Shown piece after piece: positions 1-6,694 of a stretch of 13,715 nt of DNA. The first letter of the stretch is position 1; each line of letters starts with the position of its first letter. Source of the DNA: DASXMX01 sp036794395 (GTDB lineage Bacteria > Planctomycetota > Phycisphaerae > Tepidisphaerales > Tepidisphaeraceae); NCBI GenBank assembly GCA_036794395.1, contig DAIRGS010000186.1:1-13715 (forward strand), written 5' to 3'. Both the position numbers and the translations under genes were made by a program. The notes under the pieces were generated by a model. That model was given only the letters and a program-made list of their open reading frames with translations, was not told the origin of the DNA and ran no database searches.

Positions 1-20
1 ATGCGGGGTGTACTTCCGGT

Positions 21-50
21 TTATCTGTGTTCATCTGTGTTTATCTGTGG
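21..50. repeat. Three 10-bp units of the CAGATG-type repeat
   Basis: Three consecutive decamers fit TYATCTGTGK and are followed by CAA. The same three-unit block recurs at 3521-3550 and, inverted and slightly diverged, at 3423-3452. The block lies 16-45 bp beyond the stop codon of the HEAT-like protein gene, so it would be in that gene's 3' untranslated region. If a matching inverted arm exists, it is outside the window. Confidence 0.8.
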
Positions 51-65
51 CAAATACATTCTTTT

Positions 66-1196
66 TCATGGCGACATGCTGAGAAGCGCGTGCTGGGCGG
101 TGGCCTGGACGTCGGGGTCGGGGTCGGCGGTGCCTTGCTTGATGGCGGCGGCGGCTTCGGGGCTTTGGGGGTAGTTGGCCAGCAGCAGGTACGCGAGTTT
201 TCGTTCGGGGGAGCCGAGGCTTCGGGCGAGCTTGAGGAGGGCGGCGATGGCTTCGGGATCGTATTGCTCGGGAGGGATGGCCGGTAGCGCGGGCGGGCGA
301 CGTTTAATGGCCGGTGGATAGCGCATCTGGGTGATTGTGCGCATAGCCATGTCGTGCACGCGTCCGTCGGGGCGGGCGGCGGCGGCCCTGGCGAGCAATT
401 CCAGAGTGGGGGCCGTGTTATCGTTGCTGGCGGCGTAAATCAGCCGGCCCATCATCGCGAAATCGATTCCGTCTTCCGGCGGCTGGATATGTTTCTGTAA
501 CGCCTTGCGGACCAGCAGCGCTTCAAATTCGGAGGGCGGGCCGTCGCCCCAGAGGCCGTCCATGGCGCGCTCGACAGTGATGACGTTGGGGGACATGAGG
601 TCTTCGCTCAGGGCGGCGCGAACCGTGGGCCGGGCAAACGCGGCTGAGAGGTATCGCGCAAACGGATCGGCGGCGCGCACCTTTGCCAGCAACTGCTGCT
701 CCTGCTGTTCGCGCAGAGCGGGGTCATCATGGATTTCGATTTCAACCGAACGGAGTGTTTGCTGGGCGGGCCAGATGATGTTGCGAAGGATGTTGTCCTC
801 GAGGTGGCCGTAGGAATTGCAGCTTGCGCTGATGGAGTATTTCCCAACGGGCAGTGCCGGGCACGCGGCCGGTAGGCGGACGACTTCGCCGGGCGCGATC
901 GGGTGCAGGCGGCCGACGCCGTCGGATTGCTGGCCGTTTGAGAGCTTGATGCTGTTGGCACTGATTCCGCTTGCGCCGATTGATTGAATGGAGATTGTGA
1001 AATCGCGGGCGTCGGGGAAATCGCCGGGGCCGGTGTTTTGAATGGTGAGGGTGAGGACGACCGGGACGCCGGAGGGCTGGGTGGATGGGGCGGAGATCGA
1101 GAGGGTTGCGGCGGGGACGGGGCTGGCGGCAAATGCGGGCGCGGAAAGAATGGTGAGTAGTAGGAGGGATGCGAACGTGGGGAACGTTAAACGCAT
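66..1196 (-). CDS. Secreted protein with beta-sandwich-like N-terminus and HEAT-like C-terminus
   Basis: The product has 376 residues and no function I can name. The ATG at 1196 is chosen because it opens directly on a Sec signal peptide (MRLTFPTFAS, then a leucine-rich core, with likely cleavage after AFA near residue 23). The ATG at 1295 would add 33 arginine-rich residues in front of it. Residues 25-150 look like an extracellular beta-sandwich of CARDB or COG1470 type ('VVLTLTIQNTGPGDF', then 'APGEVVRLPA'). Residues 160-175 are charged and helical. From about 205 to 376 paired helices with the spacing of HEAT repeats appear; the last contains 'DPDPDVQATAQHALLSM', a typical HEAT signature. 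No catalytic motif is visible, which suggests a periplasmic or surface scaffold. The start lacks a clear Shine-Dalgarno. The stop is TGA. The upstream neighbour on the same strand is the 87-residue membrane protein, with a 193-bp gap. I am sure it is a real secreted protein and unsure of its role. Confidence 0.8.
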   Translation of the reverse strand: MRLTFPTFASLLLLTILSAPAFAASPVPAATLSISAPSTQPSGVPVVLTLTIQNTGPGDFPDARDFTISIQSIGASGISANSIKLSNGQQSDGVGRLHPIAPGEVVRLPAACPALPVGKYSISASCNSYGHLEDNILRNIIWPAQQTLRSVEIEIHDDPALREQQEQQLLAKVRAADPFARYLSAAFARPTVRAALSEDLMSPNVITVERAMDGLWGDGPPSEFEALLVRKALQKHIQPPEDGIDFAMMGRLIYAASNDNTAPTLELLARAAAARPDGRVHDMAMRTITQMRYPPAIKRRPPALPAIPPEQYDPEAIAALLKLARSLGSPERKLAYLLLANYPQSPEAAAAIKQGTADPDPDVQATAQHALLSMSP

Positions 1197-1389
1197 CAAG
1201 AGCCCCGCCGGTTCCAGGGGAGATTGGGGATCGCTTCTGCTCCGTGGTCGCCCGAGCGACCAAGCTATTGCGCTTTCGGGGCGGCGGGACATCATGCGCA
1301 GGAGTCGTTGGCGGATGCAAGTTTTTTACTTTGTTGGCGTTTTTTGCCAACAATAAGCTCGTCTCAGGACGCTTTGGCGTAGGTATGTA
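1197..1389. other. Intergenic leader with two perfect hairpins
   Basis: This gap separates the stop of the 87-residue gene from the start of the HEAT-like gene. It contains two perfect inverted repeats. TTGTTGGC (1331-1338) pairs with GCCAACAA (1346-1353) around a 7-nt loop. TGGTCGC (1245-1251) pairs with GCGACCA (1256-1262) around a CCGA tetraloop. Neither is followed by a T-run on the minus strand, so neither is a standard intrinsic terminator. The first is embedded in an A/T-rich patch and could be an operator or part of the upstream gene's 3' end. No convincing -35/-10 pair was found. Confidence 0.45.
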
Positions 1390-1653
1390 TCACAGCCACA
1401 GCATGACGGCTGCCGCATCTAATACCAAGGTGCTCAGTACGACGCTTGAAATGGCAATGTAACGGGCGTCATCTGGATTTTTTCGTAACTCCTCACCGGC
1501 GTTTTTCAATGCTGGTAGCAGGTCCTCGCCGCGATAGTGGATCAGTCGCCATTTTATTAGCGTTGCCGTCGAAGCTCGACATACCACGGCAATGGCTACC
1601 AATTGTAAACCGATCAACAGCGTCGATAAGCAGATTTTCCAGAGGAACGACAT
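1390..1653 (-). CDS. Small membrane protein with two transmembrane helices
   Basis: The product has 87 residues and belongs to no family I recognise. A hydrophobic helix spans residues 3-25 (from FLWKICLSTLLIG) and a second spans 65-87, running to the very C-terminus (ends AAAVMLWL). Between them is a charged loop of about 38 residues ('HYRGEDLLPALKNAGEELRKNPDDARY') likely to be amphipathic. The ATG at 1653 is preceded by AGGA seven bases upstream, a reasonable ribosome-binding site, which supports translation. It lies 108 bp downstream of the FAD oxidoreductase stop, with a strong GC-rich palindrome in between, so co-transcription is uncertain. Charge distribution (K6, and R26 and K34 after helix 1) would place the loop in the cytoplasm with both helices forming a hairpin. 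A role as an accessory subunit is conceivable but not supported by anything nearby. It could be a lineage-specific protein. Confidence 0.6.
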   Translation of the reverse strand: MSFLWKICLSTLLIGLQLVAIAVVCRASTATLIKWRLIHYRGEDLLPALKNAGEELRKNPDDARYIAISSVVLSTLVLDAAAVMLWL

Positions 1654-1713
1654 TTGTAATTCCTGCGCTTGTGCTCGAATCGCGTCATCAGAAAGCTACA
1701 CACATCACCCACG

Positions 1714-1761
1714 CCCCCTCCCTACCCTCCCCCGGAGTACCGGTGGAGGGAAAATAGGGGG
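1714..1761. repeat. GC-rich palindrome next to a stop codon
   Basis: CCCTCCCCCGG (1725-1735) and CCGGTGGAGGG (1740-1750) pair at 10 of 11 positions around the loop AGTA. Outer arms CCCCCT (1714-1719) and AGGGGG (1756-1761) pair perfectly, separated from the inner stem by a 5-by-5 internal loop. The repeat begins at the base adjacent to the TGA of the FAD oxidoreductase. No T-run follows on the minus strand, so it would act, if at all, as an mRNA 3'-end stabiliser or Rho-independent-like barrier rather than as a classical terminator. The pattern resembles dispersed palindromes of GC-rich environmental bacteria. Confidence 0.7.
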
Positions 1762-3327
1762 TCATTTGCCTGGTTTTTTGGGTTCCCATTTGAGGACTTG
1801 GCCCGCTTCCAGGAGGCGTTGTTGGAGGGCGGGGATGTTGACGTCCTGGACGGGGGTTTTTTGGGTGAGGGCGATGTCGGCGGCGATTGCGGTGGATTGG
1901 GCGATGAGCATGAAGACGGGTTCCATGCGAACCGAGCCGTAGGCGATGTGGCTTGCTGACAGGCAGACGGGTACGAGGAGATTTTCGCATTCCTGGCGTT
2001 TGGGGATGATTGCGCGGTAGCTGACGGGGTATGGCCCGCTTGGGGCGACTTGCACGTCGCCTTCGTTGCGGACGAAGCCGTTCTGGACGATGCGCTGGCA
2101 ATTATGGGAATCCATGTTGTACGACGCCAGGCCGATGGAACCATCGACTTGCTGTTCGTGTCGGCAGACTGCCTGGGTGATGACGTAGTCGCCGACCATC
2201 CGGCGGGCTTCGCGGATGTACATCTGGTGCGGCCAGCCGCCGGTGTCGGTGAACTCATCCTTGCAGAAGCCCCACTGGTTGCGGTCTTTGCGGACTTCTT
2301 CGGGGACGCGCGGGTCGGTGGCGAGGAAGTGAAGCAGGCCGTGGGTGTAGGTGAGATGTTTCAGCCAGATCTGGCGGCGGGCATCGTAGGTGCCTTCGGG
2401 GTATTTCCAGCTTTCGCCCAGGTAATCGGTAGAGACCGCGCCGTTATTATTGATGTCGGTTTTGTCGTTGGGCATGTGATCGATCTTCAGGAGCATGCCG
2501 AGGTTGATCGGCTTATTTGCGGCGCGGAGGTTTTCCAGATGGCGGCCCAGGATTTCGAAGGTTTTGGGGTCGTAGCCTTCAGGGGAACCGATGAGGGTGC
2601 GGTTCTGAGGGTTGCGGGAGAGGCAGAGGCGGAAGTTGTAGGCCTGAACGCGGGAGTCGCCGTCTTCGGGTTTGCCGCCATCGCCCGATTGGATGAGCGG
2701 GAGCAGGCCGCTGGAGGGATCGCCGGGCTTGAGATAGGGATCGACGGGAACGAGGAACTGATGCTTGGGGGTGACGGGACGGATGCCGTTGAGGGATTCG
2801 ATGTATTTGGCGACGGCTTCGCGACCGATTGTGTAGGACACCTTGGCGGCGGCCATCAGATCGCCTTCATACGTGGTGTCGATGAACATGGCGGCATCGA
2901 CTTGGACGTGCTCTTTGAGATTCTCGCTTCGGCCGGGCGCGTTGGAGGGATCGGCGGGTATGTGCTCGAGCATGAGGCGACGAATGCGGCCGGCCTCTTT
3001 GTCGACTTCAGCCAGGCGGTGCTCGAAGAGGACTTTGACGCCGGCATCGGCGATCCATTGCTGGAGGATCTGCTCGGCAACGTGGGGCTCGAAGGTCCAC
3101 TGCTCGTCTTTGCCGTAGTGCTTTCCGATCTGGCGATAGAAGTCGCGGCTGATGCCGCCGATCGCGGCTTTGTTTCCGGAATCGGTGAAGCCAAGGCCTC
3201 CGGTGGTCATGCCACCGAGATGGCGGCTGGGTTCGATGAGGATGACCGAACGCTTCAGGCGCGCGGCGGTGATGGCTGCGACCACGCCCGCCGCGGTTGC
3301 GCCGTAGATGCAGAGATCGGATTGCAT
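1762..3327 (-). CDS. FAD-dependent oxidoreductase (FAD_oxidored / 'xanthan lyase' type)
   Basis: The product has 521 residues and belongs to the FAD_oxidored family (Pfam PF12831), often annotated as FAD-dependent oxidoreductase or xanthan lyase. Residues 5-40 form a Rossmann fold for FAD: 'CIYGATAAG' replaces the usual GxGxxG (G9, G14), E32 ends strand 2 to hold the ribose, and 'RHLGGMTTGGLGFTDSG' is the family signature. The C-terminal FAD-contact motif 'YGSVRMEP' lies near 463-470. There is no signal peptide, so the protein should be cytoplasmic. Substrate is unknown; relatives in Planctomycetota and Bacteroidetes are common next to carbohydrate genes. The ATG at 3327 is preferred over the in-frame TTG at 3351 because it has GGAG nine bases upstream and starts right at the FAD fold. 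A perfect 7-bp hairpin (3343-3358) lies just upstream of that ribosome-binding site. It is bounded by palindromes on both sides (1714-1761 and 3383-3592), suggesting an independent transcript. Confidence 0.88.
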   Translation of the reverse strand: MQSDLCIYGATAAGVVAAITAARLKRSVILIEPSRHLGGMTTGGLGFTDSGNKAAIGGISRDFYRQIGKHYGKDEQWTFEPHVAEQILQQWIADAGVKVLFEHRLAEVDKEAGRIRRLMLEHIPADPSNAPGRSENLKEHVQVDAAMFIDTTYEGDLMAAAKVSYTIGREAVAKYIESLNGIRPVTPKHQFLVPVDPYLKPGDPSSGLLPLIQSGDGGKPEDGDSRVQAYNFRLCLSRNPQNRTLIGSPEGYDPKTFEILGRHLENLRAANKPINLGMLLKIDHMPNDKTDINNNGAVSTDYLGESWKYPEGTYDARRQIWLKHLTYTHGLLHFLATDPRVPEEVRKDRNQWGFCKDEFTDTGGWPHQMYIREARRMVGDYVITQAVCRHEQQVDGSIGLASYNMDSHNCQRIVQNGFVRNEGDVQVAPSGPYPVSYRAIIPKRQECENLLVPVCLSASHIAYGSVRMEPVFMLIAQSTAIAADIALTQKTPVQDVNIPALQQRLLEAGQVLKWEPKKPGK

Positions 3328-3342
3328 TGACTGGTTCTCCAC

Positions 3343-3358
3343 GCCCCGCAAGCGGGGC
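3343..3358 (-). promoter_or_regulatory. Hairpin upstream of the oxidoreductase ribosome-binding site
   Basis: GCCCCGC (3343-3349) and GCGGGGC (3352-3358) are a perfect 7-bp inverted repeat with a 2-base spacer. On the minus strand the hairpin ends about 3 bases before the GGAG ribosome-binding site that serves the ATG at 3327. Its position could influence initiation or 5'-end stability. It could equally be the edge of the neighbouring repeat element. Confidence 0.4.
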
Positions 3359-3382
3359 CGCTAAACAAGGCAAAAACTGGAC

Positions 3383-3592
3383 TCACCGCGGAGGCGCGGA
3401 GGACGCGGAGAAGACAAATTGGCCACAGATGAACACAGATAAACGCAGATGAAATTCAAAATACAGTAAGAGGTAATGGCTACCTCGTCTTACCCGTGTT
3501 ATCCGTGGTCCACTCGTTTCTTATCTGTGTTCATCTGTGTTCATCTGTGGCAATTCTGTCTTCCTCTGCGTTCTGTGCGTCTGCGGTGAATT
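3383..3592. repeat. About 210-bp imperfect palindrome built of 10-bp CAGATG units
   Basis: Both arms (about 3383-3454 and 3520-3592) have the same two parts in mirror order. The outer part is a G-rich tract of short tandem units: CACCGCGGAGGCGCGG on the left, and the complement of CACCGCAGACGCACAG on the right. The inner part is three consecutive decamers of consensus ACACAGATRA (3423-3452 and, inverted, 3521-3550). The centre has its own hairpin: GTAAGAGGTA (3466-3475) against TACCTCGTCTTAC (3481-3493), with a 3-base bulge. The element fills the gap between the lipoprotein stop and the oxidoreductase start. Blocks of this kind occur dispersed in many uncultured bacterial genomes; I know of no assigned function. 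Small open frames inside it are not genes. Confidence 0.85.
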
Positions 3593-3601
3593 ATCTGTTT
3601 T

Positions 3602-3955
3602 TTACTGTTCGAGGAAATGGAGGCGGTATTCGTCGCGGGTGTTGGTGTCGTGGGCGAGGTAGACGGTGTCTTTGTTCAGGGTGGCGTGGCTGGAGTTGGG
3701 GATGAGGGTGAAGGTGTCGCCGGCTTTGAGGCGGGCCTGGTAGAGGAATTCGCCGGTGGTGAAATTGCTGGCGGTGAGGGTGCCGGGCTGAGTGGCTTTG
3801 AATTTGAGTTCGGTGTTGGTGCCCTGGGCGACGAGGCGGAGGTTTTCCGCGGGGCTGGAAGTGTTGATGGATTCGGGGGCGGTGGTGCCTTGACATCCGG
3901 CAAGGGTGAAGAGGGTGAGGAGCGCGAGAAGGATTGCGACTTGGGGCGGGTGCAT
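3602..3955 (-). CDS. Small lipoprotein
   Basis: The product has 117 residues. The ATG at 3955 is chosen because AAGGAG lies at ideal spacing upstream and because it opens a lipoprotein signal: MHPPQVAILLALLTLFTLAGC, with the lipobox L-A-G-C placing the lipidated cysteine at residue 21. Longer in-frame starts (up to 4042) would bury the signal. After the lipobox comes a short Thr/Ser/Pro linker, then about 75 residues of predicted beta structure ('NTELKFKATQPGTLTASNF', 'GEFLYQARLKAGDTFTLIPNS'). This has the rhythm of a small beta-sandwich or SH3-like domain. It ends 'RDEYRLHFLEQ'. I recognise no family. It should sit in the outer membrane or be periplasmically anchored. The 3' end runs straight into the 210-bp palindrome, which probably forms its transcript end. 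The gene is 135 bp downstream of the epimerase on the same strand. Confidence 0.78.
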   Translation of the reverse strand: MHPPQVAILLALLTLFTLAGCQGTTAPESINTSSPAENLRLVAQGTNTELKFKATQPGTLTASNFTTGEFLYQARLKAGDTFTLIPNSSHATLNKDTVYLAHDTNTRDEYRLHFLEQ

Positions 3956-4090
3956 GGGGTCTCCTTGGGGAAGGTAGTTTAGGGACGCGCGGGGAAGGGC
4001 GGAAGAGGGGAAAGAATTACCGAGCGCTAATCGCTGAACCATTGGAGATTTGAAATTTCAGATTTGGGATTTGGAAGTCTGTTTTTTGGA
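3956..4090. repeat. Intergenic spacer with a 7-bp tandem repeat (4046-4073)
   Basis: Four consecutive heptamers fit RRATTTS (AGATTTG, AAATTTC, AGATTTG, GGATTTG) at 4046-4073. They lie just beyond the epimerase stop on the minus strand. The tract is A/T-rich in an otherwise GC-rich spacer. The remainder of the spacer is purine-rich (on the plus strand) and contains the AAGGAG ribosome-binding site of the lipoprotein. No clear promoter was found. Confidence 0.6.
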
Positions 4091-5083
4091 TTACCGCATG
4101 GTTTGACTATACCAGGCTACTGTGGTGGCCAAGCCCGGCTCGAAAGGGACGATGGGCTTGTATGAGAGGAGATCGGCGGCGCGGGAGATATCTGCGTAGG
4201 AATGTTTGATGTCGCCGATGCGTTCGAGCTGGTGGACGGGGGTGAGGTGGGGTTTGCCCAGCATGCGGGCCATTTCGATAGCGAGCTGATTGACGGAGAT
4301 TCGATCGCCACAACCCACGTTGATGACTTCGCCCATTATGGGCTTTTGGCGGCGGGCGGCGAGTAGGTTGGCATGAACGACGTTCGCAATGTAGGTGAAA
4401 TCGCGGGATTGCTCGCCATCGCCGTAGATGATGGGCTGCTTGCCGGCCAGAAGGGCCTTGGCAAAGGCGGCAATCACGGCGGCATAGAAGCTGTTTGGAT
4501 TTTGACGCGGGCCGAAGATGTTGAAATATCGGAGTGAAACCGTATCGAGATTGAAGCCGGCCGAGTACGCGCGGAGGAGGCCTTCGTCCGCGAGTTTGGT
4601 GGCGGCATATGGGCTTTTTGGAAGTGGCGGAAGGGTTTCAATCCAAGGGACGGGATTTTCCCCGTAGACACTGGAACTGGCGGCGAACATGACACGCTGT
4701 ACGCCGGCTTCCCGGGCAGCTTCCAGCACATTGATCGTGCCGGTGATGTTTACATTGCAATAGAGACGAGGCTCTTCAATGCTTCGCGGGACGGAGCCGA
4801 GGGCGGCTTGGTGGAAAACGTATCGGCAGCCATTAATGCAGCTTTTTAGCAGCGGTTCGTCGAGGATACTGCCCTGAACGAAATCGACATTTTCAAAGCC
4901 ATTGAGGTTTTCAGCGCTTCCGCCGCTGAGATCGTCGAGAACGATGACGTCGGCCCCAAGTAGACCCAGCACTTCGGCCAGATGCGAGCCGATGAAGCCC
5001 GCCCCGCCGGTGACGAGGACCGAGGTGTTCGCAAAATGTTTGTCGTGAAGGGCTTGCCAGTCAATTGAGGGCGTATCGGGCAT
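4091..5083 (-). CDS. NAD-dependent UDP-sugar 4-epimerase (extended SDR, WbpP/GalE-like)
   Basis: The product has 330 residues, usual for the family. It belongs to the extended short-chain dehydrogenases that interconvert UDP-hexoses or UDP-N-acetylhexosamines at C4. Near the N-terminus 'VTGGAGFIGSHLAE' is the TGxxGxxG NAD site, followed by 'VIVLDDLSGG'. Further on come 'HQAALGSVPRSIEEP', 'ASSSVYG' (catalytic Ser) and 'SPYAATK' with the YxxxK pair (Y159, K163 in this numbering), then 'RYFNIFGPRQ' and 'IYGDGEQSRDFTYI'. The HQAALGSVPRS stretch is closest to UDP-GlcNAc 4-epimerases such as WbpP/TviC, but substrate cannot be fixed from sequence alone. The ATG at 5083 is preferred over the TTG at 5122. 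No strong Shine-Dalgarno precedes either. It is transcribed divergently from the MacB-type permease across 188 bp. The likely role is to supply sugar nucleotides for exopolysaccharide, lipopolysaccharide or glycoprotein synthesis. No glycosyltransferase is adjacent. Confidence 0.92.
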   Translation of the reverse strand: MPDTPSIDWQALHDKHFANTSVLVTGGAGFIGSHLAEVLGLLGADVIVLDDLSGGSAENLNGFENVDFVQGSILDEPLLKSCINGCRYVFHQAALGSVPRSIEEPRLYCNVNITGTINVLEAAREAGVQRVMFAASSSVYGENPVPWIETLPPLPKSPYAATKLADEGLLRAYSAGFNLDTVSLRYFNIFGPRQNPNSFYAAVIAAFAKALLAGKQPIIYGDGEQSRDFTYIANVVHANLLAARRQKPIMGEVINVGCGDRISVNQLAIEMARMLGKPHLTPVHQLERIGDIKHSYADISRAADLLSYKPIVPFEPGLATTVAWYSQTMR

Positions 5084-5271
5084 AGGTGATTTGAGTATCG
5101 TGCCGGGGCAAATTTTCGGCAAGACGAGGGGCGTGGGAATGTTGCGGGGGGCTGCGTCAGATATACTGTCAACGTCGAATTGAGATCCGAATCGACGGCA
5201 TGGCTATGGAAGCGGGCGGCAGGGCTGAAAAAGCCCCTGTCGCAAGAAGGCCGGCTTGGCGGACGGGTTTT
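5084..5271. promoter_or_regulatory. Divergent intergenic region between epimerase and permease
   Basis: This 188-bp region must drive both divergent genes. On the plus strand TATACT (5162-5167) is a 5-of-6 match to a sigma-70 -10 box, but no good -35 box lies at 16-18 bp, so it is only a candidate. A short inverted repeat, CAGGGCT followed five bases later by AGCCCCTG with one bulged base (about 5220-5240), lies between this box and the chosen permease start. It would form a leader hairpin if transcription starts near 5174. Confidence 0.3.
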
Positions 5272-6651
5272 ATGCACTTTATTCTTCGCACATTGCAGAC
5301 GGCGCTGCACGCACTTCGGCGGAATGTGATGCGGTCGGTGTTGACGTGTCTGGGGATCATTATCGGGGTGGCGGCGGTTATCGCGATGATGGAGATCGGG
5401 CAGGGATCGTCCGTCGCCATCCAGAGCAGCATTTCCAAGCTGGGCGCGAACATCGTGATGGTCTTCCCCGGCGAAGCGACCAATGGTGGCGTGAGCTTTG
5501 GCAGCGGGAGCCGGATGACGCTGACGCCGGAGGATTGCGAAGCGATCATTGATGAGTGCCCGGCGGTTCGGAACGCATCGCCCAGCGTGCGGGCCCGGCT
5601 TCAGCTGGTGTATGGACACAAGAACTGGTCGCCGAACAACATGAACGGCACTTCGCCGGCCGATCTGGACGTGAGCAACTGGCAGATTGCCCAGGGCGAT
5701 TTTTTTACGGATCACGACGTGCAGACCGTCAACCTCGTCTGTGTGATTGGGCAGACACTGGCCCGCGAATTGTTCCAGGGCGAGAACCCGATCGGCAAAC
5801 TGATTCGTGTGAAGAACACGCACCTGAAGGTCCTGGGCGTTTTGCAGGCCAAGGGCGCGAGCATGGTGGGATCGGATCAGGATGACGTGCTGATGGCGCC
5901 GTGGACGACAGTGAGATATCGATTGTCGAGCCAGTCGCTGGGCAGCGTAAACCAGAGTGCCGCCGCGGCCGGCAGCGGCTCACTGACAAGCGTCAATACA
6001 TTAAGCAATCTCTATCCCGGCGGGAACGCCGCGCTGTACCCGGCCGTTTCGAGCATGCAGCAGGCTGATACGCCGCTGCCGATCCGGTTCAATACAATCG
6101 ACACCATCAGTGTCTCAGTTCGAACGCCCGGCGAAATCCCCGCGGCCATTCGGCAGATCACCCTGCTGCTGCGCGAACGGCATCATCTGCGGGCCGGACA
6201 GCTTGATGATTTCAACATCCGCGACATGACGGAGTTCACCAAGGCGTTTGCCTCGACGAGCCAGCTCATGACGACGCTGCTGCTGTGCGTGGCGGCGATC
6301 TCGCTGATGGTGGGCGGCGTGGGGATTATGAACATTATGCTGGTGAGCGTGACCGAACGGACACGCGAGATCGGATTGCGCATGGCGGTGGGAGCCAGGG
6401 GAAAGGACATTCTGTTTCAGTTTTTGATCGAAGCGATCCTGCTTTGCCTGGCGGGCGGAGCGGTGGGCATTCTCTTTGGGCGCGGGGGCTCTTATCTGGT
6501 GAAGGTCATCCTGCACTGGCCGATCTCGGTTTCAATCGTGGCGATCGTGGTTTCGGTCGTGGTGTGCGCGGTGATCGGGATCGCGTTCGGTTTCTACCCG
6601 GCCTGGAAGGCTTCACGGTTGGATCCGATTGATGCGCTGAGATATGAGTAG
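5272..6651 (+). CDS. MacB-type ABC transporter permease (FtsX domain)
   Basis: The product has 459 residues and is the membrane subunit of a type VII (MacB/LolC-like mechanotransmission) ABC transporter. The ATG at 5272 is chosen because MacB-family permeases begin with exactly this kind of basic helix ('LRTLQTALHALRRNVMRS'). The ATG at 5200 would add 24 basic residues and cannot be excluded. TM1 is at about 20-41 ('LTCLGIIIGVAAVIAMMEIG'), followed by a large periplasmic MacB_PCD domain to about 330. TM2 to TM4 are near 333-357, 382-404 and 419-441. Hallmark motifs are 'GGVGIMNIMLVSVTERTREIG', 'MAVGARGKDIL' and the terminal 'PAWKASRLDPIDALRYE'. The periplasmic domain carries a Ser/Gly/Ala-rich insert (around 'SAAAAGSGSLTSVNTLSN'). 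No ATPase, membrane-fusion protein or TolC-like gene is adjacent, so its partners must be elsewhere. The cargo is unknown; macrolides, lipoproteins or peptides are the known options for the family. Confidence 0.92.
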   Translation: MHFILRTLQTALHALRRNVMRSVLTCLGIIIGVAAVIAMMEIGQGSSVAIQSSISKLGANIVMVFPGEATNGGVSFGSGSRMTLTPEDCEAIIDECPAVRNASPSVRARLQLVYGHKNWSPNNMNGTSPADLDVSNWQIAQGDFFTDHDVQTVNLVCVIGQTLARELFQGENPIGKLIRVKNTHLKVLGVLQAKGASMVGSDQDDVLMAPWTTVRYRLSSQSLGSVNQSAAAAGSGSLTSVNTLSNLYPGGNAALYPAVSSMQQADTPLPIRFNTIDTISVSVRTPGEIPAAIRQITLLLRERHHLRAGQLDDFNIRDMTEFTKAFASTSQLMTTLLLCVAAISLMVGGVGIMNIMLVSVTERTREIGLRMAVGARGKDILFQFLIEAILLCLAGGAVGILFGRGGSYLVKVILHWPISVSIVAIVVSVVVCAVIGIAFGFYPAWKASRLDPIDALRYE

Positions 6652-6694
6652 CCGCCTTATTTGTACGGGAAACGTAGTCAATCGGGGGTAAACA
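6652..6694. other. Permease 3' flank including left target-site duplication
   Basis: This short stretch follows the permease stop and ends in GGGGTAAACA (6685-6694), which is repeated exactly at 6827-6836. No intrinsic terminator is visible here. The inserted element downstream could supply a hairpin. Confidence 0.5.

Noticed and set aside
1331..1353. Intrinsic terminator for the 87-residue gene
   Set aside because: The stem is good but on the minus strand it is followed by an A-rich, not T-rich, tract.
2050..3330. Plus-strand open frame of 426 codons opposite the FAD oxidoreductase
   Set aside because: It is the antisense shadow of a GC-rich gene: low-complexity Gly/Val/Ala/Asp-rich translation, no family motif, while the minus strand carries full FAD motifs.
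3383..3592. CRISPR array from the regularly spaced CAGATG units
   Set aside because: Units are only 10 bp, directly abutting without spacers, and arranged as mirror arms; no cas gene is present.
3496..3705. Small open frame inside the 210-bp palindrome
   Set aside because: Its N-terminal half is translation of the decamer repeat and the rest is antisense to the lipoprotein.
4846..5823. Minus-strand open frame of 325 codons across the epimerase-permease divergence
   Set aside because: It overlaps two well-supported genes and their shared promoter region, and its translation (His/Arg/Pro-rich) matches nothing recognisable.
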